DNA from: Channallabes apus
Taxonomy: Eukaryota > Chordata > Actinopteri > Siluriformes > Clariidae
Assembly: GCA_030522415.1 (NCBI GenBank)
Contig: CM060126.1
Coordinates: forward strand, 8,990,852-9,054,851
Length of the DNA stretch: 64,000 bases
Direction: 5' to 3'
Numbering within the stretch: position 1 is the stretch's first letter; each line of letters opens with the position of its first letter. Shown here piece by piece: positions 24,798-36,900 of this stretch. Both the position numbers and the translations under genes were made by a program. The notes beneath the pieces are model-generated. The model was not told the DNA's origin, made no database searches, and saw nothing but the letters and a program-made list of their open reading frames with translations.

Positions 24798-25545
24798 CCT
24801 TAAGGCCACCAGCACCAATCGGTGCATAGGGCAACGAAAGTTCTCCATTGAAGAGGACTTTCGCTGTTTTTGGAGAAACCACTTGTTATATTAGTTGTGT
24901 TGAGCTATATAAATTGCTCTTGTTTCACAGATTTATTACAAACAGCTGCAAGTTCTTAAGCCAAAAAAAAAGTCCATTGGGGGTTCAAACTGGTAGTGTC
25001 AACTGATGATTCTGTAAACTGCGCATTATATGAGTCCTCATTCATTCATTCATTCATTCATCTTCTATACCGCTTAATCCTGTGTTCAGGGCACTAGGCG
25101 GGGTACACCCTGGACAGGGTGCCAATCCATCGCAGGGCACACACACATACATTACATGAGTCATGGACCCAAATTTCTCACTTTGTAGTGCTGTCACAAG
25201 TGCTGTCTTGCTGTCAATGCTGTCTTTTCCTAGCCCACAGAGCTAGTAGCACATCCAGGATTGCAGGATGGGTCCTCCATAGACGTTTTTTTGGAGCATC
25301 CCATGTGTGATCAGTTGAACTGAGATCTGGAGAATTTTTAGGATGCGGCTTTGGGCTCTTTGCCTGCCAGGTCAAATTTGTAGTTCACTTGATTTATTTT
25401 TTATTTCTTTGTCAAGTTGTGCTGCATTGGCTTTTCTGTGGGATCGAATGGGTGCTTATGATCAGTGAGCAGTTTACTGGTATATAAGTGATCATGAGTG
25501 TTATGTGGTGTTAATATTTTGGATGGATGGATGGATGGATGGATG

Positions 25546-25587
<42 letters not shown>

Positions 25588-28500
25588 GCTATTCAAAATA
25601 TATGAACCAATACATTTTCTGGTTTAAATTGTATATAAACTGCGTAAATACATGTCAGTTTCAACATCATATAGCTAAATGAATAAAAGTATTATTGTGT
25701 CCTTTTTTTAGGAGACATACTTGGCCGTGCATTAAATAATCTGGGTGGACTTCTGAAGATGCCATATGGCTGTGGGGAACAAAATATTGCTCTCCTTGCT
25801 CCAAACATCTACATTCTTCAATATCTAGAATGCACTGAGCAGCTCACATCAGCTATCCGTGAGAAGGCTACTGGATTCCTTAAGAGTGGTTAGTAAGATT
25901 ATCTTTCTATTTATTTATTTTTTTACAGGTCAGCACAGAATACATGAGTCAATAATTTGTCTTTACACAGGATACCAGAGGCAGTTAAACTATAAGCATT
26001 TTAGTGGTGCATATAGCACGTTTGGCAACGGAGTAGAGAACACATGGTAAGAATTTATTTAAGCAAGCCATGAGGTAGACACATAGTGTTCATGATTTTT
26101 TATTTATTTATTATTTTTCAAATTAGTTGTTAGTTATTTAAATTTTTTCTGGAATGTAGAAAAATGTTTTTACAACTAAATCTGCATCACCAGGTTAACT
26201 GCTTTTGTCTTGAGGACGTTTGGAAAAGCACAACGTTACATCTTTATTGATCCAGAAATCATCTTTAGTGCAAAGGAATGGCTTATAAGAATGCAGAGAT
26301 CAGATGGGTGTTTTGTAAGACAAGGGAGTCTGTTTAATAATAGAATGAAAGTATGTATACTATTAAGTAAACACTTTACTACAAAACACATTTCTGAATA
26401 AATGTATTGAATCTCCTATTTATCTACATATTTAGCATATCATTCTAATATGTTGTAGGGTGGTGTAAATGATGATGTGACTATTACTGCATACATCACG
26501 GCATCATTGCTTGAACTGGGTAATAAAGTCCAGGTAAGATCATTAAAATTAAAAATTTAAGTTAAAAAAATGGCTCATTGCAATCAACCAGAAGCAGACT
26601 GAATTAATAAAGTTGTTTATGGTTAAACTGAATTGTATTTACTTATTATTTATTACAAATTGATTATTACAAACTGATTTTCTTCTAAGTGTACATTTTA
26701 ATTGCAGGATCCTGTTGTGAATAAAGGACTTATGTGTATCAAGTCTTCTGTTAGTAATCTGGCAAACACCTACACCACTGCACTGTTGGCCTACACTTTT
26801 AGTCTGGCTGGAGAGAATGAAGCTCGGGAGCAGCTATTAAAAGAGTTGGATAATGTTGCATTTTCAGGAGGTACTGAATTATTAGAAGAATTTGTCATAT
26901 TTATACTTCTACGGAATGCAACAACCTACAAGTTAAACTACTGAATATACCTAAGCATTTTGTAATATACTGTAGGTTTTACTGCTACATTCTATGCATT
27001 CAATTAAATGTTTACGTATATATATGGTGAAGTAATTGGCAGCAAGAAAAATCGGACAAACCCATCTCTATACAATATTCAACATGAGCTCAGGAAGGAT
27101 CTCAGTGACCTTAACCAAAGCATATACTGTATGTAAAGGTCCCAAAGCTGGATCTGTTTCAGAACACTATCAATTCATACTGTATGAGAACTCATACAGT
27201 AGTTAGAGTATGTGGCTTCTACTTCAACATCTTGAATATCAGCTGGGTCACTATGCAGCTCACAAACACTCTTTTTTTTCCTCCCTGACCTTTTACAGCT
27301 AGTGGCCTTCTTGGTATTTATCTGACTCTAAACTTGAACTCAGATTTCAGATCTGTCAGCGAGCAAACTTTTTTTTTTTTTTTTTTGTGATTTATTTTCT
27401 ACATTCTACAACAATACTGGAGATTTAAAAACTATGAAAAAACATGTGGAATTAAAGAATTAGGTACTGTAACAACAACAATCAATTATTTAAAGACAGG
27501 CAGTTCAGTCTTCTTGGAATAGTTCTTGCAAGAACAGTATTGTCAAGTGCATTTGCAAAACCCATCAAGCACGATGATGAAACTGGTTCTCATGAAGACC
27601 ATCCCAGGAAGGCGAGACCAACGCCTACCTCTGCTACAAAGGAGAAGTTCATTTAAAATTATCAGCTTTATAAATAACCAACTAACAAACAGAACTTCGG
27701 ATTAGAGCCATCATGAAGGCTTTACTGACCATGAGTAGCAGATACATCTCAACATTGATGTTCAAAGGGGATTATTGGATGCTTTCAGCATTGCTTTAGA
27801 ATATAGAAAGAAATTAAAATAGGGTATAAAGTTGGAGTTAAATAGTGATCCCAAACTTTTGAGCAGTAAGTTTATATTTGATTAATCTGCCAGAATCAAA
27901 GTATTCTTATTTCCTATGATATTTTTTTCACCTTTTGGGAAATTAAAAATATGTGATTTGCCACTAAGAGACTTGTCACATGTCTACGTACCTGGAAATG
28001 TACCAAAGAGCATAAATACTGTAGTAAGCATAAATTGTTAGCTGGATAAACCATTTTGTCAAACACAGAATATACTTCAAATCTAATTAGCAGGGGTTTG
28101 GCTTCAGTCTCTGGTATCAATTCCATCCATTCGTCTAGAACCCTTTGTAGTCCAATTAGGAACCGTGGAGGCCATTGGTTACTATTGTATTTACAGAGGA
28201 CCTTGGATTACGAGCATAATTCGTTCTGGAAGTGGGCTCGTATTCCAAAACACTCATAAACCAAATTAAATTTTCCCATAAGAAATAATGGAAACTCAAA
28301 TTATTCATTCCACTCCAATTCCAAAAAAATGAATACATAAAAATAATTAACACAAAATATAAAGTAAAAATAAAACTAAATAACCTGCACAAACACACAC
28401 ACACGCCTACTAAAGGCAAGAGAGAGAGTGTGTGTGAACCGGCATGGTGTCAAATTATGCGCGCACACACATATAACGCACACAAATAACGACAGGGTGA

Positions 28501-31500
28501 ATCAGAGAGGAAGAAAATGAATTTTTAACCTTTTAATGAGACTTTCTTTTGCTTTACACAAGCGCACACACGTTGGTTATAAGAAGCAGTACATGCGTGC
28601 TGTACACAAGCACTTACAAACACAAAATAAAATATGTTTTACACACACTCACTTAGCCACAGTGTTATAGTAAACTGTACACGCGTGCACAAATGTTGAT
28701 TATACCAGTAAAAGACATGCACTAAGACCCACCAGGGGAGACGATTACCCACAATTCCACAAGAGAGAGAAAAACCGTTGGCTCAGTTGTGATCACGTGA
28801 CGCTCGGCCTCAAAACAAGAAGCGCATGTGTGATACATGAAACTCGGTACTCGTACACCAAGACAAAATTTATTAAAAATCTTTACTCGTCTTGCGGAAC
28901 ACTCGCAAAACCGCGTTACTCGTAATCCGAGGTTTCACTGTATTCCTATTGGTACGACCATGGTACAGTAGGACTTCCAGTTAACATTCACGCGCTCATT
29001 TGCACACAACAGGAAACGCCTGTTAGTCTAATCTGCATGTCTTTGGACTGTGGGAGGGGACTGGAGAACCTAGAGAAAACCCATCAAGCATAGGGAGAAA
29101 ATATAAACTGCATGCACACAGACCGGACGTGGTACTCGAATCCAGAACCTGAAGGTGCAAGGCAACAGTGCTATCACTTATCTCACAATAATGTTAGTAA
29201 TTTATGAGTCAGGGCATTTCCTTACAAAACAATTTACTAAGGCATGCAAATTAATTTTTTTTAAATATATTATTAATGCTAAACCACTATTTTTGTAGTA
29301 ATACTGTAGTTATGTTAAAATATTTTCAGAAAGGATAGATGTATATTACCAACCTGAAGTAACTCAATCCCATTTTTTTTACCCTATTGTTACACAGATC
29401 TAATTTTAAGGCAAACAAGCCAGAACACAGATGTGAGGAGACTCTTATTTACAAGAATTAGGGGAAGAGGGAGTGGGGAGGGGATGAAGAGGTGAAGGTT
29501 GTGCAGGGCCAAAGACTTCAGTAAGTCCATCCATCCATTTTCTTCTGCTTATCCGAGGTCGGGTTGCGGGGGCAGCAGCTTCAGCAGGGATGCCCATACT
29601 TCCCTCTCCCTGGCCACTTCTTCCAAATCTTCCGGGGGGATCCAAAGGCGTTCCCAGGCCAGCCAAGAGAGATAGTCTCTCCAGCGTGTCCTGGGTCTTC
29701 CCCGGGGTCTCTTTCCAGTGGGGCGTGTCTGGAACACCTCACAAGGGAGGCGTCCAGGGGGCATTCTAAATAGATGCCCAAACCACCTCATCTGGCTCCT
29801 CTCGATGCGGAGGAGCAGCGGCTCTACTCTGAGCCCCTCCTGGATGACTGAGCTTCTCACCCTATCTCTAAGGGAGAGCCCAGACACCCTGCGGAGGAAA
29901 CTCATTTCGGCCTCTTATATTCTTATATCTTATATCTTGTTCTTTCGGTCACTACCCACAGCTCATGACCATAGGTGAGGGTAGGAACGTAGATCGACCG
30001 GTAAATTGAGAGCTTTGCCTTTTGGCTCAGCTCCTTCTTCACCACGACGGACCGATACAGAGCCCGCATCACTGCAGATGCTGCCCAGATCCGCCTGTCG
30101 ATCTCCCGTTCCATTTTACCCTCACTCGTGAACAAGACCCCGAGATACTTAAACTCCTCCACTTGGGGCAGGATCTCACTCCCAACCCTGAGAGGGCACT
30201 CCACCCTTTTCCGGCTGAGGACCATGGCCTCAGATTTGGAGGTGCTGATTCTCATCCCAGCCGCTTCACACTTGGCTGCGAACCTATCCAGTGAGAACTG
30301 TAGGTCACAGGGTGATGAGGCCAACAGAACAACGTCATCTGCTAAAAGCAGTGACCCAATCCTGAGCCCACCAAACTGTACCCCCTCAACATCCTGGCTG
30401 CGGTTAGAAATCCTGTCCATAAAAATTATGAACAGGATTGGTGACAAAGGGCAGCTTTGTCAGAGTCCTACTCTCACCGGAAACAGGTCCGACTTACTAC
30501 CGGCAATGCGGACCAAGCTCCGACACCGGTTGTACAGGGACCGGACAGCCCTTAACAGGGAATCCGATATCCCATACTCCCGGAGTACCCCCCACAGGAC
30601 TCCCCGAGGGACACGGTCGAATGCCTTCTCCAAGTCCACAAAGCACATGTAGACTGGTTGGGCAAACTCCCATGCCCCCTTCAGGACCCTGCTAAGGGTG
30701 AAGAGCTGGTCCACTGTTCCGCGACCCGACGAAAACCACACTGCTCCTCCTGAATCCGAGGTTCAACTATCCGACGGACCCTCCTTTTCAGGACCCCTGA
30801 ATAGACTTTCCCGGGGAGGCTGAGAAGTGTGATCCATCTGTAGTTGGAACACACTCTCCGGTCCCCGTTCTTGAAGAGGGGGACCACCACCCCGGTTTGC
30901 CAGTCCAGAGGCACTGTCCCCGATGGCCATGCAATGATGCAGAGACATGTCAATCATGACAGCCCTACAACATCCAGAGCCTTGAGGAACTCCGGGCGAA
31001 TCTCATCCACCCCCGGGGCCCCGCCACCACGGAGCTTTTTTACTACCTCGGCGACCTCGGCCCCAGAGATGAAAGAGTCCACCTCTATGTCCCCAGACTC
31101 TGCTTACTCATCGGAAGGCATGTTGGTGGAATTAAGGAGGTCTTCGAAGTACTCCCCCCACCGACTCACAACGTCCCGAGTCGAGGTCAGCAGCGCACCA
31201 TCTCCACTATACACTGTGTTGACCGTGCACTGCTTTCCCCTCCTGAGGTGCCGGATGGTGGACCAGAATCTCTTCGAAGCCATCTGGAAGTCATTCTCCA
31301 TGGCCTCCTCAAACTCCTCTCACGCCCGGGTTTTTGCCTCAGTAACCACCGTAGCTGCATTCCGCTTGGCCTGCCGGTACCTATCAGGTGCCTCCGGAGT
31401 GCCACCAGCCAAAAAAGCCCGGTAAGACTCCCCTCACCGCCAGTGTGCACCAACGGGTTCTTGGGTTGCCACCGCGACAGGCACCGACCACCTTACGGCC

Positions 31501-33880
31501 ACAGCTCCGGTCGGCCGCCTCGACAATGGAGGTGCGGAACATAATCCATTCGGACTCAATCTCCCCCACCTCCCCCAGGACGTGGTTGAAGCTTTGCCAG
31601 AGGTGGGAGTTGAAGCTCGTCCTGACAGGGGACTCTGCCAGACGTTCCCAGCAGACCCTCACAATACGTTTGGGTCTACCAGGCCTGACCGGCATCCTAC
31701 CCCGATCAGGTGACAGCTCCGCCCCTCTCTTCACCCGAGTGTCCAAGACATGTGGCCCCAAGTCTGACGGCACGACCACAAAGTCGATCATCGAACTGTG
31801 GCCTAGGGTGTCCTTGTGCCAGGTGCACATATGGACACCCTTATGCCTGAACATGGTGTTCGTTATGGACAATCCATGACGAGCATAGAAGTCCAATAAC
31901 AAAACACCGCTCTGCTTCAGATCGGGGGGGCCGTTCATCCCAATCACGCCCTTCCAGGTCTCACTGTCATTGCCCACGTGAGCATTGAAGTCCCCCAACA
32001 GAACGATGGAGTCCGCAGGAGGGACGTTTTCTGGCGCCCCCTCTAGAGACATTTACATTTACATTTAGGCATTTGGAAGACGCTCTTATCCAGAGCGACT
32101 ACACTGGGTTAACTAGGTTAATAACTAAGTGCCATTAGTCCAACACAACTGGGAAGAAGGAATTTATTTTTTTTTGGGGGGGGGGGGTTAGTCCAAGTAC
32201 TGGAGAAGCAGATGCGTCTTGAGTCGTCGTTTAAAGATAGTCAAAGTCTCTGCTGTACGGACATCTAGAGGAAGTTCGTTCCACCACCTAGGTGCCAGAA
32301 CAGAAAAGAGCCTGGATGAATGCCGCCCTCGATCCCTGAGAGATGGTGGGATGAGGCGAGCAGTGCTGGAGGATCGGAGAGAACGTGGTGCAGTGCGTGG
32401 TGTGATTAGAGCAGAGAGGTAAGTGGGTGCAGCTTTTTCCATTTTTAGCTTTGTAGGCAAGCATCAGCGTTTTGAATTTGATCAGGGCAGCTACAGGAAG
32501 CCAGTACAGGGAGTCGGAGGAGTCGGGTGGTGTGGGAGAACTTGGGGAGGTTAACCCTCTGAGGTCCGCGAACGCATATATGCGTTTTGAGGTGTTTTCC
32601 CCTGATGACGCCAATAAGAACTTAAATTACACTTTCAGTTTTGATCGTACAGACAAGATCTATATATTAATCGAATCTGTAAAGTGTCTACTTTTTTTGT
32701 ATGCACACATGTTAAAAATAAAACTTTGTGAAAATAATTTAAAAGAAATAAATTAAACCGGGTGCGCTTTCAGCCGTCTCTGTCTCCGCGAAAATCTTTT
32801 TGAAACACGTCACTAAAATGAACTGAAACTCCACGAATACTGCACACACAGACATGAGAAATATATCTACTGTATAGAAAGCTTAAAGGGTCTACTTTTA
32901 AATGATGCAAGTCACAGTGAAAACAAATAATCTGTTTTTATGTAATCCGTATGAATGTAAGGAGTGGTACAGATTCTCCTGTATCGGCTCATTACAGCTA
33001 ATGCACTCCCGCCTCCCTGCGCGCGCGCTGTTCATATGGAAATGAACTGAGGTGAGGCAGGTAATCATCTACACGCCCCCATGGCATAAAACAACAAGCT
33101 TCATCATAGACTTACTTACTGTTTCTGCGCGTTTGAATGATGTCACGCTACATGGGTGAAGAAGCGCTTCAGATGGCTCTGGACAGCGATGAAGAATTTA
33201 CTTTCTCATCAGAGGAAGAGCAAGACTCAGACGAGGAACGGCTTTATTTTCAATAATGTCTGGACTCAACGGAGGATGTAATTCCTGACAAGTAAGTCTT
33301 TTATTCTCACCATTACTGCTCTATATTTTATATGTACATTTGGAAAATACTAAATGCCAGCAAGAGTAAAATTGGTTAAAATATTAAATATGTATGCTAC
33401 TTACAAGCCCGCAATAAAATCTGATTACAATCTGTCTAAAGTTTTATTTATTTATTTATTTATTTATATATATACACGTGTTTTGTATTGTTTAGACCGT
33501 GTTTCAAATGGTCAAATTGTTCACCAGCTGTTGTTTGTGAATGATTGTATGCGCGTCCATTCTTCAAGTTTCAGTTTTCTTTTTTGTTTAGGACTGTGGC
33601 TGCATCACCGGCGTCGTGCACAAGAAAGTCACGTGAGTGTCATTCAGTTTTGAGTTCGCTGGAGAACCACAAGTAAGTGCACATTCAGTATATCATAGAT
33701 GTTAGTTTAATATAACTATATTATATAAATAGATAATACAATATATTCATCATAGTAAACTGTAGTGTATTGTAGAAAAAATGTAGTACAGTATTGGTAA
33801 AGTCATTTGTTCTGGTAATTACAAAGAGCTGTTGTTGTTTTCTATATTATAATATATATAGGCCTATATATGTGTGTGTG

Positions 33881-33923
<43 letters not shown>

Positions 33924-36900
33924 TTGTTAGCTATATTTTCTGTTATAGTGACTGCAGTAATGCTGCTAAAAAGTCAACTTTGATTGTTCCTAATAAACTG
34001 TTTAACTGAACTCGCAAATGAATCTCAAGATTTTTTTGTGTGTGTCAAATACATTCTCAAATAACCTAAACACTGAAAATATATAAACTTATTTTATCCT
34101 CAGATTCTTTCTTGTAACTCTCCTCTCTGTCACATACTGTACCTGTCTGATGGCTCATTATGCAGATCAGTATGCAGGCCTTTGTCTTCTCAGGTGTGAA
34201 TCACTGCATTAGTAATGATAGATCACGCCTTCTCGCATAGACCCTTTACACTCAAAAAGTGACTTAAAAAGTGTTAATCACTATATTGTTTTCTGTGAGC
34301 AAGTAAACAAGATCATTTTCACATCATTTTGAAGCAAAAACACTAGTCCACCAGCCCTTGTGAAACAATGTCTTGTGAACAAATTGTCTGTATGAGTTTC
34401 ATGGCCTTATTTCAGCTACTTTTTTTTCACAAAACTTACTAACCACGCATAATATTTTTTTCCTAAAAAATGCAAACACATACATTCATTTTGGTCACGT
34501 ATTATTGTAGAACAGTTTGTACTGATTACAAGAAAAATACAGGTTGGTCAATAATATATTATAAGTAGCTGAAAAAAGCACAAATATCAGAGCATGTCCA
34601 AACATCTCAAGGGCCCCAAAATCACCTCGGACCTCAGAGGGTTAAAAACGAGACGTGCTGCTGCATTCTGGATCAGTTGCAGAGGACGAATCGTGGACAG
34701 AGGCAGACCTGCCAGGAGTGAGTTGCAGTAGTCCAGTCTTGAAATAACAAGGGACTGAACAAGCACCTGAGTAGCCTGTGAAGAAAGAAATGGGCGAATT
34801 CTTCTGATATTGTAAAGAAGAAATCTACAAGAGCGAGTAAGGTTAGCGATGTGTGGGGAAAATGACAGATGATCGTCCACGGTTACCCCAAGATTGCGGG
34901 CCGTGGCTGAAGGAGTGATTTGGTTGTTGTCCAGGGATATCAAAAGGTTTTGACCTGGGGATGAGTCACAAGGGATGAACAACAGTTCAGTTTTACTCAG
35001 ATTGAGCTTTAGTTGATGTACAGCCATCCAGGATGAGATGTCTGCCAGACATGCTGAGATCCGGGTGGAAACCTGAGTGTCAGAGGGAGGAAAGGAGAGA
35101 GTAAGTTGGGTGTCATCTGCATAACAATGGTACAGTATGAAAATCCATGCGATAATATGACTTTACCAAGAGACCGGGTATAGAGGGAGAACAGAAGAGG
35201 ACCAAGTACTGAGCCCTGTGGGACACCAGTAGAGAGTCTACATGTGGCAGATGTACTGTAGATCCTCTCCATGTTACCTCATATGACCTATCTCCTATGT
35301 AAGAAGCAAACCATTGCCACGCTGTTCCACAAATTCCAAGGCTTGTAAGAATAGATAATAGAATCTTGTGGTTCACTGTGTCAAATGCAGCTGACAGGTC
35401 CAGGAGGATGAGAACAGATGACAGTTTAGCAGATCTAGCAGCATGGAGCTTCTCAGTGACTGACAGAAGGACAGTCTCTGTGGAATGTGCCACTTTGAAT
35501 CCAAATTGGTTGGGATCATTAAGGTTGTTCTGTGAGAGATAAAGAGACATTTGGTTATAAACAGTTCTTTCAAGAATTTTGGAAATAAAAGGGAGAAGTG
35601 ATACCGTGCGATAGTTGTTAACTTCTGATGGGTCCAGGCAGGGTTTCTTGAGGATGGGAATAACCCTTGCCTTCTTAAAAGCAGCAGGAACATGACCAGA
35701 TGATATGGAATGGTTGATGATGGTTGTGGTGAAGGGAAGGAGGTCTTGTGAGATTGCCTGGAGCATTGTGGAGGGGATTGGGTCTAATGAACAGGTGGTG
35801 GGGTTAGATGACGAGATGATCTGCTGAATCTCATCAGATGACAAGTTGGAGAATTCTGCTAAAGGAGGGAAGGGAAGGTCCTGAGGTTCTGCTGTAGGAG
35901 TTTGGTTGGGAGCGAAGGACTGGCGGATTGCTGCAATTTTCCCATCGTAGAATGTGGCAAAATCGTCAGCAGTCAGAGAGGAAGGGGCAGGAGAAGTTGG
36001 TGGGTTGAGTAGTGAGGAGAAGATGTTGTGGAGTTTGCCAGGATCATGTGCAGAGGCTTCCAGCTTTTCTCTAAAGAAGGTAGTTTTGGCAGAAGTCACA
36101 GCACATGAGAATTGGGAGAGAAGAGTCTGGTAAGAGATGAGATCTGCATAGTATCTCCCCCAAAAAGGGAGGGTACTCCAAACTGCTGTTCGGCGCATAA
36201 GCGCAAACAACAGTAAGGATCTGTCCCCCCACCCGAAGGCGGAGGGAGGCCACCCTCTCGTCCACTGCGGTGAACCCCAATGTACAGGCCCCGAGCCGGG
36301 GGGCAATACTGTAAGTATGCCCACACCTGCTCGGCGCCTCTCACCGGTGGCAACTCCAGAGTAGAAGAGAGTCCAGCCCCTCTCAAGGAGACTGGTTCCA
36401 GAGTCCAAGCTGTGCGTCGAGGTGAGTCCAACTATATCTAGCCGGAACTTCTCAACCTCATGCACTAGCTCAGGCTCCTTCCCCGCCAGAGAGGTGACAT
36501 TCCACGTCGCTAGAGCCAGCTTCTGCAGCTGAGGATCAGACCGCCAGGGCCCCTGTCTTCGGCCACCGCCCAACTCACACTGCACCCAAGCTCTTTGGCC
36601 CCTCCTACAGGTGGTGAGCCCATGGGAAGGGGGACCCACGTTGCCTCTTCGGGCTGTGCCCGGCCGGACCCCATGGGTGCAGGTCTGACCACCAGGCGCT
36701 CGCCATCAGGCCCCACCTCCAGGCCTGGCTCCAGAGGGAGGCCCCGGTGACCCATGCCCGGGCGAGGGAAAACGTTTATCAAAGTTTGTATTCATCATAA
36801 GAGGTCTTTTGAACCACTCTTTGTCTATTCCCTCACCTAGGACCAGATTGCCATGGGTGACCCTACCAGCGGCATGAAGCCCCCGACAGCATAGCTCCCA

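Larger units (their letters stand above)
32188..36144 (-). pseudogene. L2 ORF2p, RT and C-terminal region, frameshifted
   Basis: RT motifs on the minus strand include [68 protein letters not shown], then, after a frameshift near 35110, [12 protein letters not shown] and [16 protein letters not shown]. The Tyr-X-Asp-Asp region is damaged by indels around 35120. The C-terminus ([33 protein letters not shown]) lies beyond the piggyBac insertion. Confidence 0.83.
32050..36150 (-). mobile_element. L2-clade LINE (second family), 5'-truncated, split by piggyBac
   Basis: On the minus strand it begins inside ORF2 and ends with AGTCGCTCTGGATAAGAGCG followed by AAATGCCTAAATGTAAATGT, a widespread teleost L2 tail. 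A piggyBac element interrupts it. Apart from that insertion it is about 2 kb. It lies inside Rex3, so it is younger than Rex3. Confidence 0.85.

Noticed and set aside
30128..31879. Several + strand open frames of 160-190 codons
   Set aside because: They are antisense shadows of the GC-rich Rex3 coding region.
33890..33925. TA run as regulatory site
   Set aside because: Simple microsatellite inside a piggyBac element; no supporting context.
35113..36639. 508-codon frame as a host gene
   Set aside because: It is a readthrough across a Rex3/L2 insertion junction; both halves are standard LINE sequence. Kept only as a finding.
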